10,338 nt of DNA, from assembly GCA_002170735.1 (NCBI GenBank), contig NHIV01000033.1:1-10338 (forward strand), written 5' to 3'. A program made the translations under genes and the position numbers. The notes beneath the pieces are model-generated. The model made no database searches, was not told the origin of the DNA, and worked only from the letters and a program-made list of their open reading frames with translations. Source of the DNA: a bacterium TMED198 (lineage in GTDB: Bacteria > Fidelibacterota > Marinisomatia > SCGC-AAA003-L08 > D37C17). Positions 1 to 7,095 of this stretch are shown piece by piece. Position 1 is the first letter of the stretch; every line of letters starts with the position of its first letter.

Positions 1-1
1 A

Positions 2-475
2 AATGACAAAATTGATTTTGATAGGATTAATTCATTAAGACCAACCCATGTAATCATTTCTCCTGGACCAATGGGCCCTCAAAGCTCTAATTCAGTATTT
101 TCTTTAATAGATTATTACAAGAAGAAAGTTCCAATATTAGGTGTATGTCTTGGTATGCAAATATTGTACTCCTATTATGGAGGAAAAGTCTCTAAATCTA
201 AGAATGTTATGCATGGTAAGATGTCAAAAATCACACACCATGGAGGGGTTGTTTTTTCTGGCGTACCAAAAAATTTCGGTGCAATGAGATATCATTCTTT
301 GTCAGTTGATTTAAAGCTTGTACCTAAAAATATTAAAATTACAGCTTATTCTGATGATAAGTCGCCAATGGGATTTGAAAATAGAGAAGATCAAATATAT
401 GGAATTCAATTTCATCCAGAAGCCCTATTAACAGAGTATGGTGATAGAATATTAAAAAACTTCTGCTTATTATAA
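2..475 (+). CDS. pabA/trpG: Glutamine amidotransferase subunit of anthranilate / aminodeoxychorismate synthase (5'-truncated)
   Basis: Class I glutamine amidotransferase that releases ammonia from glutamine for a chorismate-using partner (TrpE or PabB), so it belongs to tryptophan or folate synthesis in the cytoplasm. The frame is open to the left edge; roughly 35 N-terminal residues are missing compared with the usual length of about 190. Visible family signatures are the oxyanion-strand motif IISPGPMGP (codons at 53-79), the nucleophile elbow GVCLGMQ with the catalytic Cys at 146-148, MHGK followed later by RYHSL, and the His-Glu pair in QFHPEALLTEYG (His 413-415, Glu 419-421). MHGK, RYHSL and LTE-G separate TrpG/PabA from HisH and CarA. 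The residue after CLG is Met rather than the usual His. It lies 17 nt upstream of aroA and probably shares its transcript. The sequence alone does not decide between PabA and TrpG; many bacteria use one protein for both. Confidence 0.92.
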   Translation, partial: NDKIDFDRINSLRPTHVIISPGPMGPQSSNSVFSLIDYYKKKVPILGVCLGMQILYSYYGGKVSKSKNVMHGKMSKITHHGGVVFSGVPKNFGAMRYHSLSVDLKLVPKNIKITAYSDDKSPMGFENREDQIYGIQFHPEALLTEYGDRILKNFCLL

Positions 476-492
476 TTGTATACTACAAGTAA

Positions 493-1734
493 ATGAAATT
501 AAATGGATCAATACAGCTTGAGGGTGATAAGTCTATATCAATCAGAATGATTTTATTTTCGATCCTTTCTGGTCAAGGTTCAAAAATAGGAAATATTGGG
601 AAATCTAGAGATGTACGTTCTTCAATTAGATGTATTGAGAAATTGGGCTTAAGTTATGACAGTAAAACAGGTAGAATAAATAAGATTCCCATTTCTGCAT
701 CTAATTTCTTTGATTGTGACAACTCAGGTACCACAGCTAGGCTTTTAATTGGAATTTTATGCGGACTGAGGATCCCCTTTAAAATTACAGGCGATGGCTC
801 ATTAACTCGAAGGCCGATGAGGAGAATAATTATTCCTTTACAAAGAATGGGAATTGAACTATTCCATACTAATTGGAGGCTTCCAATTGAGGTAAAAAGT
901 TATAAAGAAATTAATGCACTAAGGTATGAATTGCCTGTTGCAAGTGCGCAGCTGAAATCATGTATTATTTTAGCAGCTTTGGGAGCTAATGGTAAATCGC
1001 AAGTGATAGAAAAAAATAAATCAAGGAGTCATACAGAGAAAATATTAAAAATGATGGGAGCAAATATTGCTATAGATGGGAATAAAATAAATATCAGTGA
1101 CTCGAAAAAAATTAGGCCAATTAACTATAATATTCCTGGAGACATTTCATCAGCAGCATTTTTGATTCAAATGGCCTTACTAAGCAGAGGCTCTAGCATA
1201 ATTATTAAAAATTCAATTTTATCTAAAGAAAGAGTGGGGTTTATTCATGCGCTTAAATCAATGAAGGCAAATATTGAAATTAAAAATCAGTTCATAGATG
1301 AGGCCAAAGAAGAAGTAGGGGATATTGTTGTAAAGTTCAGTAAGCTTAGAGCTGTAGAAGTGGCGCAAGAAATTATTCCATCATGCATCGACGAAATTCC
1401 TGTTCTTGCTGCGTGTGCAACACAGGCTAGCGGCCAGACAGTTATTAGGGGTGTAGAAGAGCTCAAATACAAGGAGTCTGATAGACTAGAGCTAATAGTT
1501 GAAAACTTAAAAAGGATGAAAGCAGATATATTTACCAATGGAAGGGATATAGTGATAAATGGTAAAAAAAGATTGTATAGTACAACTATTACTACCAAAA
1601 ATGATCATCGTATATTTATGACATTCTATGCACTATCAATGGCTCTAGGAATTAAGCTTGATTATGATGATGAGGGCTCGTTTATATACTCGTATCCAAA
1701 TTTTATAAAAGATATAAGAAAACTAGAGCCATGA
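493..1734 (+). CDS. aroA: 3-phosphoshikimate 1-carboxyvinyltransferase (EPSP synthase)
   Basis: Transfers enolpyruvyl from PEP to shikimate-3-phosphate (step 6 of the pathway). The product is 413 aa, slightly shorter than the usual 427-430 because the N-terminus is short. An in-frame TAA directly before the ATG at 493 fixes the start, and there is no evident Shine-Dalgarno sequence. Motifs in order: GDKSISIR (residues 11-18, substrate-binding Lys13), DNSGTTARLL (76-85), SLTRRPMRR (103-111), the VASAQLKS loop, SRSHTEK, PGDISSAAF, IDEIPV with the catalytic Asp at 300, KESDRLE with Glu328, and DHRI near the C-terminus. NSGTT plus RRPM resembles the class II (Bacillus/CP4-like) enzymes more than the E. 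coli NAG-TAMRP type; class II enzymes often tolerate glyphosate, which is inference here. One oddity: Asp76 replaces the Gly normally found before NSGTT in the PEP-binding loop. The stop overlaps aroE by four bases (ATGA). Confidence 0.96.
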   Translation: MKLNGSIQLEGDKSISIRMILFSILSGQGSKIGNIGKSRDVRSSIRCIEKLGLSYDSKTGRINKIPISASNFFDCDNSGTTARLLIGILCGLRIPFKITGDGSLTRRPMRRIIIPLQRMGIELFHTNWRLPIEVKSYKEINALRYELPVASAQLKSCIILAALGANGKSQVIEKNKSRSHTEKILKMMGANIAIDGNKINISDSKKIRPINYNIPGDISSAAFLIQMALLSRGSSIIIKNSILSKERVGFIHALKSMKANIEIKNQFIDEAKEEVGDIVVKFSKLRAVEVAQEIIPSCIDEIPVLAACATQASGQTVIRGVEELKYKESDRLELIVENLKRMKADIFTNGRDIVINGKKRLYSTTITTKNDHRIFMTFYALSMALGIKLDYDDEGSFIYSYPNFIKDIRKLEP

Positions 1735-2570
1735 AAAAATTTGGGTTAATTGGAAAAGATTTAAGTGAAAGTTTCAGCAGAGTTATGCATACGTATATTT
1801 ACAAAAAATATAATATAAACTCTACCTATTCAAATATTGAGATAGATAATAAGTCGTTTTCGGAGGTAGGAGAAATTATCAAAGAAAAAAAAATAAATGG
1901 ATTAAATATAACGTTTCCATACAAAAATGAAATTATACAATACTGCGATACAGTAAACAGCAAGGCAGAGGTAGTTGGAGCAGTTAATTGTATTAAAGTT
2001 ATAAAAAATAAAATATATGGATTTAATACTGATTATTTTGGGTTTATAATGACCTTAAAATCAAATTGTATAGAAATAAACAACAAGGATATTTTTGTTA
2101 TAGGTGCAGGAGGAAGCGCGTATGCTGTTATCTATTCACTTGTTACACTGGGCTGCACAAATATATCAGTTATTAACAGGTCTACTAACAGCCTTAAAAA
2201 GATAGAAAAGCATTTTCAAAATAAATTAAACTATAAAATAAATACTTTCAATTCTATTGAAAATATAATAAAGAGGGGTTCAATAATTATTAACTGCACA
2301 TCATATGGAACAAAAGATTTGAAGGGAATAAGTCCAATTGATCGATATATTTTAGATTCGAAGCATGTGGTTATAGATATAAACTATATGCCTAAAAAGA
2401 CTAAATTTATTATTGATGCAGAAAATGCTGGCGCTACAGCTATTAATGGCCTTGATATGTTAATATATCAAGCATTAATTTCAATAGACATTTGGATGGA
2501 TAAAAATGTTTCTAATACTATAGATGCTTATAAAATTAAAAATACACTTATAAAAGAATATGCTAAATAA
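1731..2570 (+). CDS. aroE: Shikimate dehydrogenase (NADP+)
   Basis: Reduces 3-dehydroshikimate to shikimate with NADPH (step 4). 279 aa, normal for the family. The N-terminal substrate domain has the shikimate-binding pattern S-E-S-F-S-x3-H (Ser14, Ser16, His20), NITFPYK with the catalytic Lys65, VGAVN with Asn86, and NTDYFGF with Asp101. The Rossmann domain has GAGGSA at 125-130 and the NADP-specifying NRS at 149-151. The C-terminal part has the DINYMP strand and NGLDMLIYQA, both typical of AroE. The ATG at 1731 sits in an ATGA overlap with the aroA stop, so translation is probably coupled. The gene ends inside aroC, with an 11-nt overlap. Codon use is very A/T-rich, with many ATA, AAA and TTA codons, but no motif is lost. 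The quinate dehydrogenase YdiB is a theoretical alternative; its place in a complete ar operon favours AroE. Confidence 0.95.
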   Translation: MKKFGLIGKDLSESFSRVMHTYIYKKYNINSTYSNIEIDNKSFSEVGEIIKEKKINGLNITFPYKNEIIQYCDTVNSKAEVVGAVNCIKVIKNKIYGFNTDYFGFIMTLKSNCIEINNKDIFVIGAGGSAYAVIYSLVTLGCTNISVINRSTNSLKKIEKHFQNKLNYKINTFNSIENIIKRGSIIINCTSYGTKDLKGISPIDRYILDSKHVVIDINYMPKKTKFIIDAENAGATAINGLDMLIYQALISIDIWMDKNVSNTIDAYKIKNTLIKEYAK

Positions 2571-3711
2571 AATTAAATTTTTAACAGCAGGAGAATCCCA
2601 TGGGAAAGCGTTAATGGGCATACTAGATGGGATTCCTTCAAACCTGCCTATTTCAGAAGAATATATTAGAAAACAGCTCAGTAGGAGACAAATGGGATTC
2701 GGAAGGGGAGGGAGAATGAAGATCGAATCTGACTATGCTGAAATTGTTTCAGGAGTAAGATATGGAAAGACTCTAGGATCTCCAATTGGACTAATTATAG
2801 ATAATAAAGACTGGAGAAATTGGAAAGAGATCATGGAAACGGAAGCTAGCTCTAGTCCAGTCAAGAAAATAACATTGCCAAGGCCAGGGCATGCAGATTT
2901 GGCAGGGTTAATTAAATATGATTTTAATGATATAAGATGTGTAATTGAAAGGTCCTCAGCCAGAGAAACTGCAATGAGAGTTGCGATTGGGTCAATATGT
3001 AGAAAATTTATTGAAGAACTTGGGATTGAAGTAGCAAGCAGAGTTGTACAAATTCACGATGTAATTGATAAAAATAAATTACCAGAAATTTCAAAAATCA
3101 ATGATTTGGCAGATAAAAGCCCTACAAGATGCGTTTCAAAATCAGATACAGAAAAAATGGTAGAAAGGATCAAAGAAGCTAGAAAATCAGGAGACAGTGT
3201 TGGAGGTGTATTTGAAATTATTATTTACAACCTCCCCTATGGCTTAGGATCCTATACACAGTGGGATAAAAAAATGCAAAGCAAGTTGGCAGAAACTATT
3301 ATGTCAATAAATGCAATTAAAGGTGTTGAGTTTGGGGAAGGGTTTAAAGAGTCAAAAAAATTTGGAAGTGATGTGCATGATGAAATAGGCTGGGATGGAA
3401 GCTTTTATACAAGGAACACAAATAGAGCTGGAGGGCTTGAAGGAGGAATGACAAACGCTCAGCCCTTAATCATTAGAGCTGCAATGAAACCCCTTTCTTC
3501 TCTATCAAGGCCACTTAAATCTGTTGATATAAATAACAAGAAAAGCGAACTCGCACACAAAGAAAGATCAGATACATGCGCAGTACCAGCAGCATCAATT
3601 ATTGCAGAAAATATTGCGTGTATAGTGATAGCAGATTCTATTTTGGAAAAATTTGGAGGGGATTCAATCCAGCAGGTCATCACCCATTATGAAAAAACTT
3701 CAAAATATTAA
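2560..3711 (+). CDS. aroC: Chorismate synthase
   Basis: Catalyses the last shared step, EPSP to chorismate, using reduced FMN. 383 aa, in the range of the longer Gram-positive-like subfamily. The N-terminal signature AGESHG carries His14. RRQMGFGRGGRM (42-53) is typical of the Bacillus-type subfamily rather than the E. coli SRYTT type. Further on are SGVRYGKTLGSPI, NKDWRNW, RPGHADL with catalytic His111, ERSSARETA (130-138), SINAIKGVEFG, NRAGGLEGGMTN, and RSDTCAVPAAS containing the conserved active-site Asp. The start at 2560 lies inside the end of aroE and gives an N-terminus that begins just before the first conserved strand, as expected. The 3' end overlaps the proposed aroK start by 23 nt. 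Nothing is missing. The sequence does not show whether the enzyme also has its own flavin reductase activity. Confidence 0.97.
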   Translation: MLNKIKFLTAGESHGKALMGILDGIPSNLPISEEYIRKQLSRRQMGFGRGGRMKIESDYAEIVSGVRYGKTLGSPIGLIIDNKDWRNWKEIMETEASSSPVKKITLPRPGHADLAGLIKYDFNDIRCVIERSSARETAMRVAIGSICRKFIEELGIEVASRVVQIHDVIDKNKLPEISKINDLADKSPTRCVSKSDTEKMVERIKEARKSGDSVGGVFEIIIYNLPYGLGSYTQWDKKMQSKLAETIMSINAIKGVEFGEGFKESKKFGSDVHDEIGWDGSFYTRNTNRAGGLEGGMTNAQPLIIRAAMKPLSSLSRPLKSVDINNKKSELAHKERSDTCAVPAASIIAENIACIVIADSILEKFGGDSIQQVITHYEKTSKY

Positions 3712-4222
3712 AATATTTTTGATAGGTATGATGGGTAGTGGTAAAACAACTGTTGGAAAAATTTTATCTAAAAATTTAAATCTTAATCTGATTGATCTAG
3801 ATAGAGAATTAGAAAAAATTACTAGCCTATCAATAAAGGATATCTTCAATGAATATGGTGAGAAAAAATTTAGAAATATGGAAAGTTCGTACTTTATTGA
3901 AATAAATAAAACTACAAAAAATTGTATTTTTGCAACTAGCGGAGGAATCATTTTGAATCAAGAATGCAGCGATCTTTTAAAAAATGAGAGATTAACATTT
4001 TTATTAGATACGAGTACTGAAGTTTTATTTAAGAGGCTAAAAGGGAACTCATCAAGGCCCTTGATTCTAAAAGAGCAAGTTTCTTATAAAATTATATGTG
4101 ATCTGTGGGAATCTAGAAAACAAGTATACAATGAATCTTCAAACTATACAATACTAACAGATCATTTAAGCCCAGAACAAGTTGCACAATCAATTAAGAA
4201 GGTAATTCATCAAAACAATTAA
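3689..4222 (+). CDS. aroK: Shikimate kinase
   Basis: Phosphorylates the 3-hydroxyl of shikimate with ATP (step 5). 177 aa from the ATG at 3689, normal for the family. The P-loop GMMGSGKTT covers residues 13-21. LIDLDRELE (35-42) carries the Mg/shikimate-binding Asp residues. SIKDIF, GEKKFRNME (57-65, Arg62) is the shikimate-binding motif. The lid has RPL with Arg123, and WESRKQVY has Arg143. The third Gly of the usual GGG motif is Ile (SGGI, 84-87). I chose ATG 3689 over the longer frame from a TTG at 3653, because 3689 puts the P-loop at the normal distance and the extra 12 residues look non-conserved. An AGCAGG about a dozen bases upstream is only a weak ribosome-binding site, so coupling to aroC translation (23-nt overlap) is likely. 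The following aroB frame is offset by one base and begins before this gene stops. Confidence 0.94.
   Translation: MKKLQNIKIFLIGMMGSGKTTVGKILSKNLNLNLIDLDRELEKITSLSIKDIFNEYGEKKFRNMESSYFIEINKTTKNCIFATSGGIILNQECSDLLKNERLTFLLDTSTEVLFKRLKGNSSRPLILKEQVSYKIICDLWESRKQVYNESSNYTILTDHLSPEQVAQSIKKVIHQNN
4196..4202 (+). promoter_or_regulatory. Ribosome-binding site for aroB (decides a non-NTG start)
   Basis: AAGAAGG lies inside the 3' end of aroK and is a good match to the Shine-Dalgarno consensus. It ends six nucleotides before the in-frame ATC at 4209, the ideal spacing for an initiation codon. No ATG, GTG or TTG in the aroB frame lies at a usable distance. This site is the main support for ATC as the aroB start. 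Its position may be a coincidence in an A/G-rich coding stretch. Confidence 0.5.
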
Positions 4223-5309
4223 TTTAAATTTAACAGGAAGGTCATATCCAATATGGATAGACTATGGAATTACAGATAAAATTGTTTTTCTCCTTAGATC
4301 TTATAAAAATACAAAATGGATAATTTTTACTCAAAAATCTATTTTTAAGTTCTGGAATAATAGAATTACATCCATTTTAGATAGCAATAACATCGATTAC
4401 AAAGTTATTTTTTTAGAAGAAGGAGAAGATGCTAAATCAATTGACTCAGTTTCAAGGATATACAATGAACTCATTCAAATTGGTTGCAACAGAGAAACTA
4501 TTTTTTTAGGTATTGGTGGTGGTGTTGTTGGTGATACTACGGGATTTATAGCCTCAACATTTATGAGAGGAATAAGTTATTTTCAGGTTCCCACCTCTAT
4601 GCTATCCATGGTAGACTCTTCTATAGGTGGTAAAACTGCTATAAACACATCTAGAGGAAAGAATATGGTTGGGAGTTTTTTTCAGCCTAAAGGAGTAATA
4701 ATTGACCCTGACTTCTTGGAAACAATAGCTGGAAAAGAAATTTTTTCGGCTATGTCAGAAGTAGTTAAATATAGCATTCTTTTTGATAAATTTTTTTTTT
4801 CTTATTTAAATAAGAATTTAGAAAAAATTATAGAAAGAGATCAAAAAACTTTAATGAAAATTATTTCAAAGTGCTGTGAGTTAAAGGCAAATATTGTATC
4901 AATAGATGAATTTGATAATGGAAAGAGAAAACTTCTAAACTTTGGGCATACGTTTGGCCATGCCCTAGAATTCAATTCCAACCTAGAAATTGATCATGGG
5001 CAATCAGTTGCATATGGTATTTTATTCGCAACTTTTTATTCTTTTAACGAAAAAAAGCTTAGCAAGAAAAACTTTGATAAGATTTTTAATTTTTTTAAAA
5101 AAATACACCTTCCAAAACTAAAGAAATTAAAATTTTCCTCATTGCTAAGTCTAATGAAAAATGACAAAAAAAGTGATAATGATGGAATTAATTTTGTTTT
5201 GATAAAGGATATGGGACAACCTTATATTGAAAAAATTAACGATGAAAAAATTATTAAATATTTAGAAGATTTTTATGAACATATTAGTTATAAATGGACC
5301 AAACCTTAA
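4209..5309 (+). CDS. aroB: 3-dehydroquinate synthase, apparent ATC start codon
   Basis: Converts DAHP to 3-dehydroquinate using NAD+ and a divalent metal (step 2). From ATC 4209 the product is 366 aa, the usual family length of about 360. An in-frame TAA at 4203-4205 bounds the frame, and there is no NTG codon before ATG 4563. Yet the 118 codons before that ATG are clearly AroB: TGRSYPIWI (residues 9-17), LEEGEDAKS, LGIGGGVVGDTTGF (the NAD-binding motif). The rest follows with MRGISYFQVPTSM, VDSSIGGKTAIN, GKNMVGSFFQP, SEVVKY with metal ligand Glu184, NFGHTFGH with His247, and DHGQSVAYG with His263. These numbers match E. coli AroB (184, 247, 264) within one residue, and RSYP is at 11-14 in both. 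Alternatives are an ATT start at 4218 overlapping the aroK stop, a frameshift from aroK, or a base error at the initiator. The 3' end overlaps aroQ by 35 nt. Function is sure; the start is not. Confidence 0.9.
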   Translation: MKTINLNLTGRSYPIWIDYGITDKIVFLLRSYKNTKWIIFTQKSIFKFWNNRITSILDSNNIDYKVIFLEEGEDAKSIDSVSRIYNELIQIGCNRETIFLGIGGGVVGDTTGFIASTFMRGISYFQVPTSMLSMVDSSIGGKTAINTSRGKNMVGSFFQPKGVIIDPDFLETIAGKEIFSAMSEVVKYSILFDKFFFSYLNKNLEKIIERDQKTLMKIISKCCELKANIVSIDEFDNGKRKLLNFGHTFGHALEFNSNLEIDHGQSVAYGILFATFYSFNEKKLSKKNFDKIFNFFKKIHLPKLKKLKFSSLLSLMKNDKKSDNDGINFVLIKDMGQPYIEKINDEKIIKYLEDFYEHISYKWTKP

Positions 5310-5709
5310 TTTTTTGGGAAAAAGAAATATAGAAATTTATGGTGATGAGACTCTGGATGAGCTCATGGAATGGCTCGAAAATAGTTCTGTTGGCAAGCTT
5401 CATGATTTTAAGTTTTATCAATCAAACCATGAAGGTATAATAGTAGATACTATACAAGATGAGAGTTTGTGGGCTGAGGGCATAATAATAAACCCTGGTG
5501 CGCTTGGTCATTATTCATATTCAATTCGTGATGCATTAGATTCAATATCCGCGCCATCTATTGAGGTTCACATATCTAATATCAACAAAAGAGAAGCATT
5601 TAGGGCAAAGTCAGTGCTTAAGGGAGTGTGTATTGATCGAATTCATGGACAGGGCAAGTTAAGTTATTTAAATGCATTGAAAAAATTGACAACCTTGAAA
5701 AGCGTATAA
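5275..5709 (+). CDS. aroQ: 3-dehydroquinate dehydratase, type II
   Basis: Dehydrates 3-dehydroquinate to 3-dehydroshikimate (step 3). Type II enzymes form dodecamers and use an enolate mechanism. 144 aa, the standard size. The N-terminus MNILVINGPNLNFLG is exactly that of the family, so the ATG at 5275 is well supported although it lies 35 nt inside aroB. Catalytic and binding residues visible: Asn10, Arg17 and the catalytic Tyr22 (in IYGDETL), QSNHEG (49-54), INPGALGHYS (72-81, Asn73), EVHISN with the catalytic His99, and KREAFR with Arg110. GQGKLSYL near the end matches the usual G-G-x-x-Y segment. It is the last gene of the shikimate block; the next gene starts after 80 bp. No clear terminator follows. 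It is unrelated to the type I enzyme AroD. Confidence 0.97.
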   Translation: MNILVINGPNLNFLGKRNIEIYGDETLDELMEWLENSSVGKLHDFKFYQSNHEGIIVDTIQDESLWAEGIIINPGALGHYSYSIRDALDSISAPSIEVHISNINKREAFRAKSVLKGVCIDRIHGQGKLSYLNALKKLTTLKSV

Positions 5710-5736
5710 ATTTTTAAAATTAAAATTGATATTTGA

Positions 5737-5747
5737 TGCTATAAAAT
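5737..5747 (+). promoter_or_regulatory. Candidate extended -10 promoter for tig-clpP-clpX
   Basis: The only intergenic gap longer than 20 bp before clpX contains TGC-TATAAA, an extended -10 element (TGn plus a 5/6 match to TATAAT). It lies about 45 nt before the tig ATG. The -35 region is only AT-rich, with no good TTGACA match, as tolerated for extended -10 promoters. An alternative -10 hexamer TAAAAT starts two bases later. In such AT-rich DNA this can arise by chance, so it is a candidate only. Confidence 0.35.
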
Positions 5748-5778
5748 AACGGGTTTAAATGTCGAAAAAGGTTAAATT

Positions 5779-5784
5779 AAAGGA
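5779..5784 (+). promoter_or_regulatory. Ribosome-binding site of tig
   Basis: AAAGGA, five bases before the ATG at 5790, is a good Shine-Dalgarno match. It supports this start, and it shows that the organism uses such sites at some genes, unlike aroA and the secreted-protein gene at 9036, where none is seen. Confidence 0.6.
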
Positions 5785-5789
5785 TTGAG

Positions 5790-7094
5790 ATGAAAGTAAA
5801 AGTAAAAAAAATAAATGATTTCACTAGAGCCCTGACCGTAACTGTTAAATGGGAAGATTTGAAAGATGATTTTTCTAAGGAATATTCAAAGGCAAAAAAA
5901 TCATATCAAATAGCAGGCTTTAGAAAAGGTAAGGTTCCTGATCATATAGTAGAAAAGGATCTTGGGCCTGGCATAGAAGCTAAATTCGCCGAAGATTCAA
6001 TTAATAAATACTATATGGAATCTCTTATAAAGAACGAATTGAACCCAATAAATAAGGCAGAAATCAAAGACTTGAGTTTTAATAAGGGAGATCAATTAGT
6101 ATTTACTGCAGAGTTCGAGATTCAGCCTGAGGTTGTTCTTCCAAAATACAATAAAATAAACATTCAAACTACCAGGTATATGGGGCAAAAAGAGGATGTG
6201 AAAAACGCACTTGATGATTTAAGACAGAAAAATGCAAATGTGAGAACCATTGAAGGAAAAATAAAGTCAGGTTATTTTATTAGAGGAGATTTTCAGCAGC
6301 TTGATGAATCCGGACTTCCAATTATAAATAAGATTACAAAAGATCAATATATTAGATTGGGTATGAAACCTTTTTCTGGAACATCTGAAAAACCTTTCAT
6401 TGGGGCAAAGGCAGGGGATACAATTAGGACTAGCTTTGATTTAAATGATAAATCCGTAGCATATGAAATTAAGATAAATAAGGCAGAAGAAGAGGTTTTG
6501 CCTGATCTTGATGATGAATTTGCTAAAACACTCGATCCAAAGGTTTCTTCATTAAAGGAGTTCAAGGATAATTTGAACCAAAAAATTCAAGAGCAGTTAG
6601 ATAGTGACCATAAACAGCAGGTTAATAATGAAATTATAAATTATTTTGTTAAGAATATTAAATTGAAAGTGCCAACATCAATGAAAGAAAAATATACTCA
6701 ATTTTTAATGGATGACTTTAAAAATAAAAATCCAAAACAACCAGTTGATGAAAATGAATTTAAGAAAAACTATGATCAAATTTCAGAAAACAACATCAAG
6801 TGGTTTTTGGCAAAAGACAGGCTGATAAATGAAATGAAAATTTCAATAAACGATAACGATGTTGAAAAAAAGATTAAAGATTTTATAAAAGATAATAAAG
6901 ACATGCAAGGTGATATTAAAAAATTCTACTCAGAGGATAAGAACAAGAAAAAGCTTAAAGAAGATCTTATAAATGAGAAACTTTTTAATAGTTTAAATAA
7001 ATTTGTAACAAACAAAGTATCAGAAAAATCAACTGATGAACCAAGAAAGAAAAAATCAAGCGACACAGATATTCGCATGGGAAAAGGTAAATAA
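5790..7094 (+). CDS. tig: Trigger factor (ribosome-associated chaperone)
   Basis: Binds the ribosome near the exit tunnel and shields nascent chains. 434 aa, almost the same as the E. coli protein (432). The N-terminal ribosome-binding domain has the diagnostic loop GFRKGKVP at residues 43-50, the same position as in E. coli, followed by [11 protein letters not shown]. The middle FKBP-like isomerase region (about 155-235) is hard to match: it keeps only a GAKAGD-like segment and ends with the family's [12 protein letters not shown]. The C-terminal chaperone arms (about 245-405) are Lys-rich and predicted helical. The protein ends in a basic tail with RKKK and KGK. The isomerase activity may be reduced or lost; this is inference, and E. 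coli trigger factor chaperones without it. The stop is one base before clpP, the usual tig-clpP-clpX arrangement. Confidence 0.93.
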   Translation: MKVKVKKINDFTRALTVTVKWEDLKDDFSKEYSKAKKSYQIAGFRKGKVPDHIVEKDLGPGIEAKFAEDSINKYYMESLIKNELNPINKAEIKDLSFNKGDQLVFTAEFEIQPEVVLPKYNKINIQTTRYMGQKEDVKNALDDLRQKNANVRTIEGKIKSGYFIRGDFQQLDESGLPIINKITKDQYIRLGMKPFSGTSEKPFIGAKAGDTIRTSFDLNDKSVAYEIKINKAEEEVLPDLDDEFAKTLDPKVSSLKEFKDNLNQKIQEQLDSDHKQQVNNEIINYFVKNIKLKVPTSMKEKYTQFLMDDFKNKNPKQPVDENEFKKNYDQISENNIKWFLAKDRLINEMKISINDNDVEKKIKDFIKDNKDMQGDIKKFYSEDKNKKKLKEDLINEKLFNSLNKFVTNKVSEKSTDEPRKKKSSDTDIRMGKGK

Positions 7095-7095
7095 T

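Noticed and set aside
1287..1598. Antisense open frame opposite aroA, and similar antisense frames opposite aroC, aroK, tig, clpP and clpX
   Set aside because: Each lies wholly opposite a well-supported gene, has a low-complexity Ser/Leu/Ile-rich product with no recognisable motif, and no promoter or ribosome-binding site of its own.
3653..3688. Longer aroK start at a TTG (3653)
   Set aside because: It adds 12 residues not typical of shikimate kinases and deepens the overlap with aroC; ATG 3689 gives the usual length.
4790..4800. Long T homopolymer within aroB as a possible frameshift error
   Set aside because: The frame continues through it with conserved AroB motifs and normal spacing on both sides, so the run length appears correct.
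4563..5309. aroB as a 248-residue protein starting at ATG 4563
   Set aside because: It would drop the conserved AroB N-terminus and the NAD-binding GGGVVGD, which are encoded in the same open frame directly upstream. A truncated, inactive gene is less likely than an unusual start.
5710..5789. Intrinsic terminator or riboswitch between aroQ and tig
   Set aside because: No stable G-C hairpin with a T-tract and no conserved riboswitch core is visible in this AT-rich 80-bp gap.
7036..7095. Longer clpP start inside tig
   Set aside because: The ATG at 7096 has an AAAAGG site and gives the normal ClpP N-terminus.
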